Notes under the pieces: generated by a model
What the model saw: the letters and a program-made list of their open reading frames with translations, nothing else
Databases searched by the model: none
Told to the model about the DNA's origin: nothing
Made by a program: the position numbers and the translations under genes
Assembly: GCA_963711465.1 (NCBI GenBank)
Contig: CAVQEG010000001.1
Span: forward strand, 2,108,001-2,172,000
Direction: 5' to 3'
Length of the DNA stretch: 64,000 bases
DNA from: CAVQEG01 sp963711465
GTDB taxonomy: Bacteria > Bacteroidota > Ignavibacteria > OLB7
In this document: positions 49,837 to 58,108 of the stretch, in pieces
Numbering within the stretch: the first letter of the stretch is position 1
Layout: each line of letters opens with the position of its first letter

Positions 49837-52458
49837 ATGAAACAATTTCTACGCACTGCAGTGCTTCTGCTGCTGGTTGCCGCGGCACCTCTGACCGCGC
49901 AGCAGCGACCGCACGTCCTGTTTACCACCTCGAAGCATTCGATCGCTCCCGGTTCGTTCGGTCTGTTGAGCACCAGTCACGCGATGACGCTCGATTTCAA
50001 TCGCCGGTCGTTCCGAACGCTGAACGAGGGAGAGCTCGAGATCGCGTCGATGCCGCTGACACCCGATCGCACGGTCGATCTCGACCTGCGGGAATTCAGC
50101 GTGCTGACGCCCGACGCCTCGGTCACGGTGATGCGCGACGACGGACCACATCGGCTGACGCCGACGGTGCGCACGTTCAAGGGCCGCGTCGTCGGCGATA
50201 CCGCGAGCGTCGTCTTCATGGCCGTCGGTGCCGACGGCGTTACGGGTTCGATCACCACCCATGGCGTGTCGTACGAACTCGCGACGGGCAATCTCCCGAT
50301 GGACGCCAACCGCATTGCCGTGGCGGTCTATCCCTCCGGCGAGATGAATACGCCCGCGGATCACTGCGGTATCAATGACGAGGAACTATTCCGCCACGAC
50401 GGCTTCACCAACGAACAGATGCGGAAGATGATGGACACGCCGGCGCCCCCGCGAGCGGTGGCTTCGCCGCCGGACGTCGACTACATGGTCAAGTACGCCG
50501 TCTTCGGCGTCTGGGAATGCGACTACGAATTCTATGAAGTGCAGTTCGGTGGCGACGAACAGGCGGCGGCCGACTTCATGGTCGCAACCGTTGCCCGGGC
50601 GAGCGAAGTCTACGAGCGCGAACTCGAAACGCAGCTGGTCGTCTCGCATCTGCGTGTCTGGGCGACGCAGTCACAGGGCTATCCCTATACCGAGAGCGGC
50701 AACATGTACATCGCCGTTCGTCAGGTACGCGATTACTGGACACAACCGGAACGCGTCGACACGCCGCGAGGACTCGCCTACTGCTTCAGCGGAAAGGCAT
50801 GGGACAATCCGGTCGGAATCGCTAACGACATCGGTCCGCTGTGCAACAAGTATGAGGCAGCGGCCTATTCGCTGGCCAAGAAAATCGATCCGTCTGGTGC
50901 GTGGTATACCATGGCGCACGAGTGCGGTCACCTCTTCGGCGCATATCACACGCACAACTGCACGTGGAATCCGGAGATCGATCGCTGCTACTTCGCCGAG
51001 ATGGGCTCCTGCTTCACCTCCGCGGAGGTCAAGGACACGGTCGGGACGATCATGAGCTACTGCTCGATGAAGATCCCGACGTTCCACGATCGCGTGATCA
51101 ACTTCCTGCGCAACCGCCTGGCGACGATCGCCGCGGCACCTCCGGGCGACGGCAACTGTCTGATGGCCGCGCGCAAGCTCACCATCGTTCCGCCGGTCGT
51201 GTTCTTCCATAAGACCACGCTCAACAATCCGGTCGACACGACGATCACGGACTTCTTCCGCAACAACGGAGCGGAATCGATCACCGTATCGGAGATCTCA
51301 TTCGCGGGAAAGAATCCCGACGAATACGAGGTCGTCTCGCCGGCGATTCCGTTCGAGATTGCCGCCGGCGATCGTGCCGATCTGGTGCTGCGCTACAAGG
51401 CGAGCAAGACCGAGGCAGCGCAGGTGGTAATGACCGTCAAACACGACGGCTACAACGCGGCGGCGAACGTGACCCTCGAGGCGTACGCGGAGCAGCAGCT
51501 GCCGATCCTCGGAATGACGGGCGACATCGACTTCGGAAAGTTGAAGGTGGGCGACATTGCCGACACGACCATCAACCGGTTCTACATCAACGGCGGCACC
51601 GCGCCACTGCACGTCGACGAGACGATGCTCGTCGGACCCGACCGGCTCGACTTCCAGCTGACGGGCGGCACCGGACCGTTCGATCTCGATGGCACCGGCG
51701 ATGGCCAGCCGCTGTCGATCAGATTCACGCCCCGCTCTCCCGGCGAAAAGCAGGCGTGGCTGCGCGTCTCGAGCAATTCCAGCACCGGCGGCGTCGACAG
51801 CATCAGACTGACAGCCACGGTCAGAACCGGACCGCTGCTGCAGATGTCGGTCCACGATCTGACCATCAACTTCGGTCAGCGCCTCAAGGGCAGGCAGTAC
51901 GACACGACCTTCAGCGGCTTCTTCTACAACGCCGGCACTGACACCCTCGTCTTCGAGGGCTACAAGGCCGGACCCGATCCCGACCCGTTCATTTTCCTGG
52001 CACCGGTCAACGAGCTTGCGCCGGGCGACCAGCGGGACTTCGATCTGACGCTCTTCATCGACCCGACCGAACAGGACGGATGGAAGCGCGCGTATCTGTT
52101 GATTCAGATCGATGGGCACAATTCGCCCGACACGATTCAGATGATCGCAAACGCACAGGGCGTCGCCGGCGTCGCCACGACCGGTTCGGCCGACGACGGG
52201 ACGATCAGTGTCGTTCCGAATCCGACGCGCAACGACGCCGACGTTCGCGTGCACCCGCTGAAGTCCGAGGTCGGAAGCGCGTACACGCTGAGCGTGGTGG
52301 ATGTCAACGGACGGGAGGTGGATCATCGTGACGGTCGATTCGCACCGGACGGATTCACCTACCGATTCATCCTGGGAGACAAACCGGCCGGCGTCTACTA
52401 CGTCGTGGTCACCTCCGACACGCACAGGCGAGTCAGGACCGTAACGGTGACGCCGTAG
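49837..52458 (+). CDS. M12-type zinc metalloprotease with T9SS signal
   Basis: An 873-residue secreted protease. The signal peptide MKQFLRTAVLLLLVAAAPLT is followed by a propeptide-like domain (about 25-190). The reprolysin-like domain has the zinc site HECGHLFGAYH at 361-371 and the Met-turn GTIMSYCS (Met406). Two or three Ig-like choice-of-anchor-D/HYDIN modules (about 440-760) follow, with DIDFGKLKVGDIADTTINRF and TINFGQRLKGRQYDTTFSGF. The last 80 residues are a type IX secretion sorting domain: VVPNPTRNDADVRV and KPAGVYYVVVTSD. It would be exported through T9SS and degrade extracellular protein. A strong terminator follows. Confidence 0.93.
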   Translation: MKQFLRTAVLLLLVAAAPLTAQQRPHVLFTTSKHSIAPGSFGLLSTSHAMTLDFNRRSFRTLNEGELEIASMPLTPDRTVDLDLREFSVLTPDASVTVMRDDGPHRLTPTVRTFKGRVVGDTASVVFMAVGADGVTGSITTHGVSYELATGNLPMDANRIAVAVYPSGEMNTPADHCGINDEELFRHDGFTNEQMRKMMDTPAPPRAVASPPDVDYMVKYAVFGVWECDYEFYEVQFGGDEQAAADFMVATVARASEVYERELETQLVVSHLRVWATQSQGYPYTESGNMYIAVRQVRDYWTQPERVDTPRGLAYCFSGKAWDNPVGIANDIGPLCNKYEAAAYSLAKKIDPSGAWYTMAHECGHLFGAYHTHNCTWNPEIDRCYFAEMGSCFTSAEVKDTVGTIMSYCSMKIPTFHDRVINFLRNRLATIAAAPPGDGNCLMAARKLTIVPPVVFFHKTTLNNPVDTTITDFFRNNGAESITVSEISFAGKNPDEYEVVSPAIPFEIAAGDRADLVLRYKASKTEAAQVVMTVKHDGYNAAANVTLEAYAEQQLPILGMTGDIDFGKLKVGDIADTTINRFYINGGTAPLHVDETMLVGPDRLDFQLTGGTGPFDLDGTGDGQPLSIRFTPRSPGEKQAWLRVSSNSSTGGVDSIRLTATVRTGPLLQMSVHDLTINFGQRLKGRQYDTTFSGFFYNAGTDTLVFEGYKAGPDPDPFIFLAPVNELAPGDQRDFDLTLFIDPTEQDGWKRAYLLIQIDGHNSPDTIQMIANAQGVAGVATTGSADDGTISVVPNPTRNDADVRVHPLKSEVGSAYTLSVVDVNGREVDHRDGRFAPDGFTYRFILGDKPAGVYYVVVTSDTHRRVRTVTVTP

Positions 52459-52482
52459 CGATTCGAGGATGTGTGGAATTCA

Positions 52483-52516
52483 GACGGCGCCATCCGCCCG
52501 CGCGGATGGCGCCGTC
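52483..52516 (+). terminator. Strong hairpin terminator
   Basis: Positions 52483-52497 pair perfectly with 52502-52516 in a 15-bp GC-rich stem around the loop CCGC, followed by TTGTATT. It lies 25 bases after the metalloprotease stop and should end that transcript. Confidence 0.88.
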
Positions 52517-52590
52517 TTGTATTGCGGCCTCACCATGCGATGTATATTCTCACCCTTTCCCATCTGCCCACGCATTCACTGCACACGCCC

Positions 52591-53598
52591 ATGCGAACGC
52601 TTCCCCTGCTCCTCGTGCTCATGCTGCTGACGCTCGCTGCCACCGGCTGCACCAACGACACGCTTCTGCCCTCGCACGAACTCCAGGTGACCGCGACGAA
52701 TCTGCCCGAGATCGGCAACGGCGCCTACTACGAACTGTGGGTCGGCGTTCCCGCCGGGGCGTCGCGTGCAAAGGCCGACCATGTCGACAACGTCGAGCAC
52801 GGAAACCTCGAGTACGTGAGCACCGGGCGATTCGTGGTCGATGATCAGGGGAAAATGTCCAACCTCGACGGCGGTCCGGCGACGTTCAACGTTCCCGACG
52901 ACGTCAATCCGAACATCATGGCCGAGGCAATTCTGACGGTGGAATCCGGCGAGCACACCGAGCCCGGTTCGCGACTGCTCGGCGGCGTCTTCACCGGAGA
53001 CAACCAGGTGGGCACCGCGAAGCTGGTGCTCAATTCCGACGACGGAATCAGTGGCGACTTCGCCAGTGACGATGCGATCAACGCCTCCGGCAGCTACGTG
53101 CTGGAGACGCCCACCTCGGCCGATCCGAACGACTACAACCACGGGATCTGGTTCGTGCGGTTCCTTCCCGGTGGCCAGGTCGAACCGAGTCTGACGCTTC
53201 CGACGCTGCCGGTCGATGCGGACCAGCCGGGCTGGGAATACGAGGCGTGGGTGGTGCGTCGTTCTGACCTGACCGCCGGCGGGGTGGCGACGTCGCTGGG
53301 CAGGTTCTCATCGACGGACATGCCCGATGCTGACGGCGCCGGACCCGATGCGGGTCCGCTGATCGACTCGGCCTATGCGGCACCGGGCGAGGATTTCGTC
53401 ACCGGCGATACGCTGGTGCTCGACAACTCGATCTACCACGTCGTGGTGTCGCTTCAGCCGCAGAACGTTGCAATGACGCGACCGCTGCTGACAGTGCTGT
53501 CGAACGAGCAGATTCCGTCTCCGATCGGCTACCGGGAATCGGACACACTTACCGCAGCGACCAACCTGCCGGTGGTCGGGATTCGCATTGAGAGATAG
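52591..53598 (+). CDS. Hypothetical lipoprotein
   Basis: A 335-residue predicted lipoprotein: MRTLPLLLVLMLLTLAATGC carries the lipobox with Cys20. The mature part contains two similar beta domains (about 28-150 and 190-330), each opening with wording like LPEIGNGAYYELWVGVP and GWEYEAWVVRRSDLTAGGVA, resembling the anti-sigma-K/RskA-type all-beta fold, but the family is not certain. Located between two secreted proteins; the next gene overlaps its end. Probably an envelope-surface protein of unknown role. Confidence 0.8.
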   Translation: MRTLPLLLVLMLLTLAATGCTNDTLLPSHELQVTATNLPEIGNGAYYELWVGVPAGASRAKADHVDNVEHGNLEYVSTGRFVVDDQGKMSNLDGGPATFNVPDDVNPNIMAEAILTVESGEHTEPGSRLLGGVFTGDNQVGTAKLVLNSDDGISGDFASDDAINASGSYVLETPTSADPNDYNHGIWFVRFLPGGQVEPSLTLPTLPVDADQPGWEYEAWVVRRSDLTAGGVATSLGRFSSTDMPDADGAGPDAGPLIDSAYAAPGEDFVTGDTLVLDNSIYHVVVSLQPQNVAMTRPLLTVLSNEQIPSPIGYRESDTLTAATNLPVVGIRIER

Positions 53599-55609
53599 TG
53601 CCGCCACCGCCCTCGTCGCCGCGCTCCTGACGTTCGGCGCGCCCGCGGCGGCTCAGTGGCTGCCGCTCGTCGGCCCGTTCGTCGTCGAGCGATCCGATGG
53701 GGGCACCTACGCCAATCCGTTCGCGGGCGGACTGATGCAGCCGCGAACCGCGCTCCGGGATGCCAACGGCGACGGCAATCCCGACCTGTTCACCCTGAAT
53801 CCCGACGGACACCTCCGGTTCTATCGCAACGACGGCGATCTCCATTTCGTTCTCGTGCAGCCCTCACCGTGGGACACGGCGCCGGTGCAGAACTGGTTCC
53901 GCTTCGCCGATCTCGACGGCGACGGTGCCGACGATCTGCTCACCGGCGGTGCACGATCCGAGGTGCTCCTCTACCACAACACCGGAACGACGGCGCATCC
54001 CATCTACCCTGTCGACGGCGACACCGTTCGCGGTGCCGACGGCCGCGCGATCCTCATGCAGCGCGAGACCGTTCCATCCCTCGTCGACATCGACGGCGAC
54101 GGGGACCTCGACTTCTTCAACGGCAAGCTCGACGGGTCGATCACCTACTACGAGAACACGGGAACCCCGCAGACGCCGGTCTTCACCTACCGCACCGACA
54201 GCTACGCCGGCATCCTGGTGATCTCCACATCGATCGCCGGAGGCGACCCTCCTCCCCCGCGGCTGCTGCACGGCGCAAGCGTACTCGACTTCGCCGACCT
54301 CAACGACGACGGCGACCTCGATATGCTCTTCGGTGACTACTTCACATCCAAAATGCTGGTGTTCACCAACACCGGTTCGAGGACTGCACCGAGCTTCGGC
54401 ATGGACCGGCTCGACACGGCATTCGCACCGGAGGGCGACATCGTCGTCAGTGATGGATTCAACCAGCCGACGGTGGGCGACGTCGACGGCGACGGCGATC
54501 CCGACGTGGTGGTCTCGTCGCTGCTCCCCTTCAGCACGACCGATCCGCTGGTACTCTATCGCAACGACGGAACGGCGTCGCACATGCTCATGCATCGGAT
54601 TCCGATCGATCTCACCGGAGAACTTGACGTCGGCACCAACGCGGCTCCGGCGCCGATCGCCGACCAGACGCACCGCGGGATGCTGGTCGGCTCCACCGCA
54701 GGCGCGCTCACCTACCTGGCCGACGTCGGCGACAGCAGCGCGACCATCTGGCGGCTCGCGCTGCGCCTGCAGGTCGGTTCGCTGCTGCAGACGGCGCCCG
54801 CAGCTGCCGATCTCGACGGCGACGGTACCGACGAAGTCGTCGTCGGCGATGCCACCGGCCACCTGGCGCTCTTCGAATTCTCCCAGAACCGGCTCGTATC
54901 GGTCAGCTCCGAACTCGATCTGTTCAAAGCCAATCAGAACGCCGTTCCCGCGTTTGGCGATCTCGACGGCGACGGCGATCAGGACCTGCTCGTCGGCGCC
55001 GGCAACGGCACGTTCTCGTATCTGGAGAACGTGGGCACGCCGACGGCCCCCAGCTTCGTGGCAGCGGCTGCACCGTCGCCCTTCGACACACTCGACGTCG
55101 GCAACGACGCGGCGCCTCGGTTGTTCGATCTCGACGGCGACGGCGACCTCGACGCGATCGTCGGCGCACGGAGCACCGGTTCGGCGACCGATCGGGTGCG
55201 CTTCTACCGCAACGACGGAGGGCGCTTCGTGCCGTTCGACCGATACGGCGATCTGATGACCGTCGGCAGTCCGGTTCCAGCGGTGCTTCGACTGCCGGAG
55301 GGAACGATGCTCTTCATCGGAACTCGAGCGGGCGGTCTGCTTGCACTGCGGGACACGGCGGCGGTGTCGAGGGTATCGGTGGGCGGAAGAGGGGAGAATT
55401 CAATTCGAATTCGGTCGACGCTCGGCGGCGTCACCATCACGGCGCCGACCGCGGGTGTGCTCGAGTGGTACGACCTGCTCGGTCGACGTCGCGATCGCAG
55501 AGGCATCCGGGCCGGGACCACGCGTACGGAGCGTCCGGCAGGGGCGCCGCTGTGGCGGTTCCGGGGCGCCGACGGTACCGTGGAGCTGGGAATCCTCGGC
55601 CCCCGCTGA
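53588..55609 (+). CDS. FG-GAP/VCBS repeat secreted protein
   Basis: A 673-residue exported protein. A TTG at 53588 gives the signal peptide MRDSAATALVAALLTFGAPA ending AAAQ, so this start is preferred even though it overlaps the lipoprotein gene by 11 bases. The mature protein contains about eight Asp-rich FG-GAP/VCBS repeats (DANGDGNPDLFTL, DLDGDGADDLLTGG, DIDGDGDLDFFNG, DLNDDGDLDMLFGDY, DVDGDGDPDVVVSS, DLDGDGTDEVVVGD, DLDGDGDQDLLVGA, DLDGDGDLDAIVGA) that form Ca-binding propeller blades. The C-terminal 80 residues (GVLEWYDLLGRRR) look like a degenerate T9SS sorting domain. Probably a surface or secreted adhesion protein. Confidence 0.88.
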   Translation: MRDSAATALVAALLTFGAPAAAQWLPLVGPFVVERSDGGTYANPFAGGLMQPRTALRDANGDGNPDLFTLNPDGHLRFYRNDGDLHFVLVQPSPWDTAPVQNWFRFADLDGDGADDLLTGGARSEVLLYHNTGTTAHPIYPVDGDTVRGADGRAILMQRETVPSLVDIDGDGDLDFFNGKLDGSITYYENTGTPQTPVFTYRTDSYAGILVISTSIAGGDPPPPRLLHGASVLDFADLNDDGDLDMLFGDYFTSKMLVFTNTGSRTAPSFGMDRLDTAFAPEGDIVVSDGFNQPTVGDVDGDGDPDVVVSSLLPFSTTDPLVLYRNDGTASHMLMHRIPIDLTGELDVGTNAAPAPIADQTHRGMLVGSTAGALTYLADVGDSSATIWRLALRLQVGSLLQTAPAAADLDGDGTDEVVVGDATGHLALFEFSQNRLVSVSSELDLFKANQNAVPAFGDLDGDGDQDLLVGAGNGTFSYLENVGTPTAPSFVAAAAPSPFDTLDVGNDAAPRLFDLDGDGDLDAIVGARSTGSATDRVRFYRNDGGRFVPFDRYGDLMTVGSPVPAVLRLPEGTMLFIGTRAGGLLALRDTAAVSRVSVGGRGENSIRIRSTLGGVTITAPTAGVLEWYDLLGRRRDRRGIRAGTTRTERPAGAPLWRFRGADGTVELGILGPR

Positions 55610-55753
55610 GTGCCACCGCTGAGCGCCGTCGCCGCCGGTCGATTCGAGCGACTCGGGTCGGGGAACATCGGGCGGGTCCGTGCGTCAAAGGCGTGAATTC
55701 GATGACATCCGTTGTCCGAGACATCCGTTGTCCAACGCCAAAACAGAGCAATC

Positions 55754-56719
55754 ATGAAGCGAACGCTTTCGATTCTTGCCATGACGATGATGGTTGGCGG
55801 CGTTCCCGCCCTTGCACAGCAGACCGAGGCGCCACAGGCGACGGGATCGAACCCGCTCAGCGCCGAGCCCGTGGTCGATCCGTGTCCGTTCCTGGGCGTC
55901 TACCAGGGCGGCATCAGCGACGCGTACATCCAGCAGCTCAACGTACCCAGCGATCATGGTGCAATCGTCTGGGAGGTGATCTGCGGCACATCGGCGGACA
56001 CGGCGGGGCTGAAGAAGCTGGACGTGATCGTCAGCTACAACGGGCAGCCGATCGACGGGAGCGACGAGCTCCGGAAGATGGTAGCCGATTCGAAGCCGGG
56101 GGAGCGCGTCGATCTTGGGGTCGTCCGTGATGGAGAGACGCGGACGGTGGTGGTCGACCGGCTCGGCAGCCGTCGACATTGTCTGCAGCAGACGGAGGTA
56201 CGCATTCGTCGCGTTCCGATGCCGGACGACCCGGCGCAGATGCCATCGATCGGGGAGATCGACGACGGCGTTCGCAGGCAGATCGACGAGGCGGAGAAGC
56301 AGATCCGGCTGGCGCAGCAGCAGATGCAGGAGGCGAACCAGCGGCTGCAGGAATTCAAAGTCAGTGAGGCGACCGTGATCGACCAGAAGCGGATCGGCGC
56401 GACGGTGCAGACGATCACGCCGCAGCTCGCCGATTACTTCGGCGTCACCGGCGGCAGGACCGGCGCGCTCGTCAGCGCGGTGAGCGAGGACGCGCCGGCC
56501 GAACGGGGCGGACTGCAGGTCGGAGACGTGGTCACGCGCATCGACGATCAGGGCGTTGCCAATCCCGGCGATCTGGAGCGGGCCGTCGCCTCGAAACACG
56601 GCAAGGTCACGCTGCACATCATCCGCCAGCGCCAGGCGATGACCGTCGTCGTCGACCTCGGCGACTCCGCGGGACAATCCTCCGACGGAGCCGTCGACCA
56701 CGACGCCGATCTCGACTGA
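55754..56719 (+). CDS. Secreted protein with two PDZ domains
   Basis: A 321-residue protein from ATG 55754 with signal peptide MKRTLSILAMTMMVGGVPAL. The first PDZ-like domain (about 35-135; YQGGISDAYIQQLNVPSDHG, ADTAGLKKLDVIVSYNGQPI) and second (about 205-300; TPQLADYFGVTGGRTGALVS, RGGLQVGDVVTRIDDQGVAN) are joined by a helical Gln-rich segment (about 175-200). There is no protease domain, so it is a HtrA-like PDZ protein without catalysis, likely a periplasmic scaffold. A strong terminator follows. Confidence 0.88.
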   Translation: MKRTLSILAMTMMVGGVPALAQQTEAPQATGSNPLSAEPVVDPCPFLGVYQGGISDAYIQQLNVPSDHGAIVWEVICGTSADTAGLKKLDVIVSYNGQPIDGSDELRKMVADSKPGERVDLGVVRDGETRTVVVDRLGSRRHCLQQTEVRIRRVPMPDDPAQMPSIGEIDDGVRRQIDEAEKQIRLAQQQMQEANQRLQEFKVSEATVIDQKRIGATVQTITPQLADYFGVTGGRTGALVSAVSEDAPAERGGLQVGDVVTRIDDQGVANPGDLERAVASKHGKVTLHIIRQRQAMTVVVDLGDSAGQSSDGAVDHDADLD

Positions 56720-56731
56720 CACATACGCAGA

Positions 56732-56763
56732 GCGACGCTCCGACCGATCGGTCGGAGCGTCGC
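56732..56763 (+). terminator. Hairpin terminator after PDZ gene
   Basis: GCGACGCTCCGACC (56732-56745) pairs exactly with GGTCGGAGCGTCGC (56750-56763) around GATC, followed by CGCATTTGG. It is 13 bases after the PDZ-protein stop and isolates it from the YihY gene. Confidence 0.8.
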
Positions 56764-56836
56764 CGCATTTGGCCACCCCGTCTCGAATTCCTCGTAGATT
56801 TCCGCTCGATGCGAAGTTCCACCGAGTGGAGAATCG

Positions 56837-57928
56837 ATGGTTGTCAGGGTACTGAAGGCGATCTGGACGTTCATCTCCACGCTCGTCGATCGAGTCAGTG
56901 AGGATCGCGTTCCCCGAATGGCCGCGGCGATATCGTATTACACGATTTTCGCGCTGGCGCCCGTACTGGTGATCGTCATCTGGCTGCTGGGACTGATTTA
57001 CGGACCGGAGGCGGCGCGCGGTGAGATCGTCGGCCGCATTCAGGGCCTCATCGGCGTCACCGGTGCCAACCTCGTGCAGACGGTGCTGCAGAACGCCGGA
57101 CGCGAGCGCAGCGGAATCATTCCGACAGTGCTCGGCTTCGCCACCCTCGTGATCGCCTCCACGGGCGTCTTCGTGGAAATCCAGGATTCGCTGAACAACA
57201 TCTGGGGTGTGGCGCCCAAACCGGGCCAGCCGATCATCTCGCTGCTGCGCACGAGGTTCACCTCCTTCGTGATGGTCCTCAGTGTCGGATTCGTCCTGCT
57301 CGCGTCGCTCGTCGCCTCCTCGGTCGTCTCGGCCATCGGCGGATTCGTCGAACATCGCGTGCCGATCCTCAGCGACGTTGCCCTCACCCTGCTCCGCGCC
57401 GCCGACTTCATCCTTCCCCTGCTGGTGATCATCCTCATGTTCGCACTCATCTACCGCGTCCTGCCGGACGTCGAGATCGCCTGGCGCGACGTGTGGGTCG
57501 GCGCGATCCTCACCTCGGTGCTCTTCACCATCGGCAAGTATCTCATCGGTCTGTACCTCGGCCAGAGCGGCCTGACCTCCACCTACGGTGCCGCCGGCTC
57601 TCTCGTCGTCCTCCTCGTCTGGGTCTACTTCTCCTCGCTCATCTTCCTCGTCGGTGCCGAGATCACCCAGATGTACGCCAACCACTACGGCGCCCGCGTC
57701 CGCCCGAGTCCCTACGCCATACGCGTCGGCAGACGCGAAGTCGTCCGCGTCGATCATACCGTCACCGCCTCCGGACAGGAACTCCTCGATGACGAACGTG
57801 AGCGGCCCGATCCCGGTACCGGCGACTTCGCCGACGGTCGCTCCCCCGGCCCGGACGATCCGTCCCCCTCGAAGCCACGCCCAGGTCGACGCCTCCCCAC
57901 ACCCCTGCGTCGGAAACGGCGACGCTGA
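56837..57928 (+). CDS. YihY/BrkB-family membrane protein
   Basis: A 363-residue integral membrane protein with about six helices: ISYYTIFALAPVLVIVIWLL, VLGFATLVIASTGVFVEIQD, FVMVLSVGFVLLASLVASSV, AADFILPLLVIILMFALIYR and SLVVLLVWVYFSSLIFLVGA. The family signature PRMAAAISYYTIFALAP and the final GAEITQMYANHYG are intact. YihY proteins (formerly mis-named RNase BN) have an unsettled role in the envelope. The C-terminal 70 residues are a Pro/Arg/Asp-rich cytoplasmic tail. Complete. Confidence 0.93.
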   Translation: MVVRVLKAIWTFISTLVDRVSEDRVPRMAAAISYYTIFALAPVLVIVIWLLGLIYGPEAARGEIVGRIQGLIGVTGANLVQTVLQNAGRERSGIIPTVLGFATLVIASTGVFVEIQDSLNNIWGVAPKPGQPIISLLRTRFTSFVMVLSVGFVLLASLVASSVVSAIGGFVEHRVPILSDVALTLLRAADFILPLLVIILMFALIYRVLPDVEIAWRDVWVGAILTSVLFTIGKYLIGLYLGQSGLTSTYGAAGSLVVLLVWVYFSSLIFLVGAEITQMYANHYGARVRPSPYAIRVGRREVVRVDHTVTASGQELLDDERERPDPGTGDFADGRSPGPDDPSPSKPRPGRRLPTPLRRKRRR

Positions 57929-57974
57929 ACCGCCGCCATGGAACACCGTTGGCCACCGATGTCCGCCCCTTGCC

Positions 57975-58103
57975 GGTGACGTCGGGCGCGAGGCGTTACG
58001 CCGCCGCGTCGTCGACAGAACCAGCCGGCAGTTCGGACGTCTGGATGTGCTGGTCAACAACGCCGGCGAATTGCACCCCGAGGAGGAGTGGACCGGCCGT
58101 TGA
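57975..58103 (+). pseudogene. Short-chain dehydrogenase fragment
   Basis: A 42-codon frame contains GDVGREALRRRVVDRTSRQF followed by GRLDVLVNNAGELHPEEEW, the NNAG nucleotide-binding segment and preceding helix of SDR oxidoreductases, which are about 250 residues. The N-terminal Rossmann motif and the catalytic Tyr-Lys region are absent, so this is a small remnant. It lies between the YihY gene and the convergent IgGFc-binding-like gene. Confidence 0.75.
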
Positions 58104-58108
58104 GCGAC

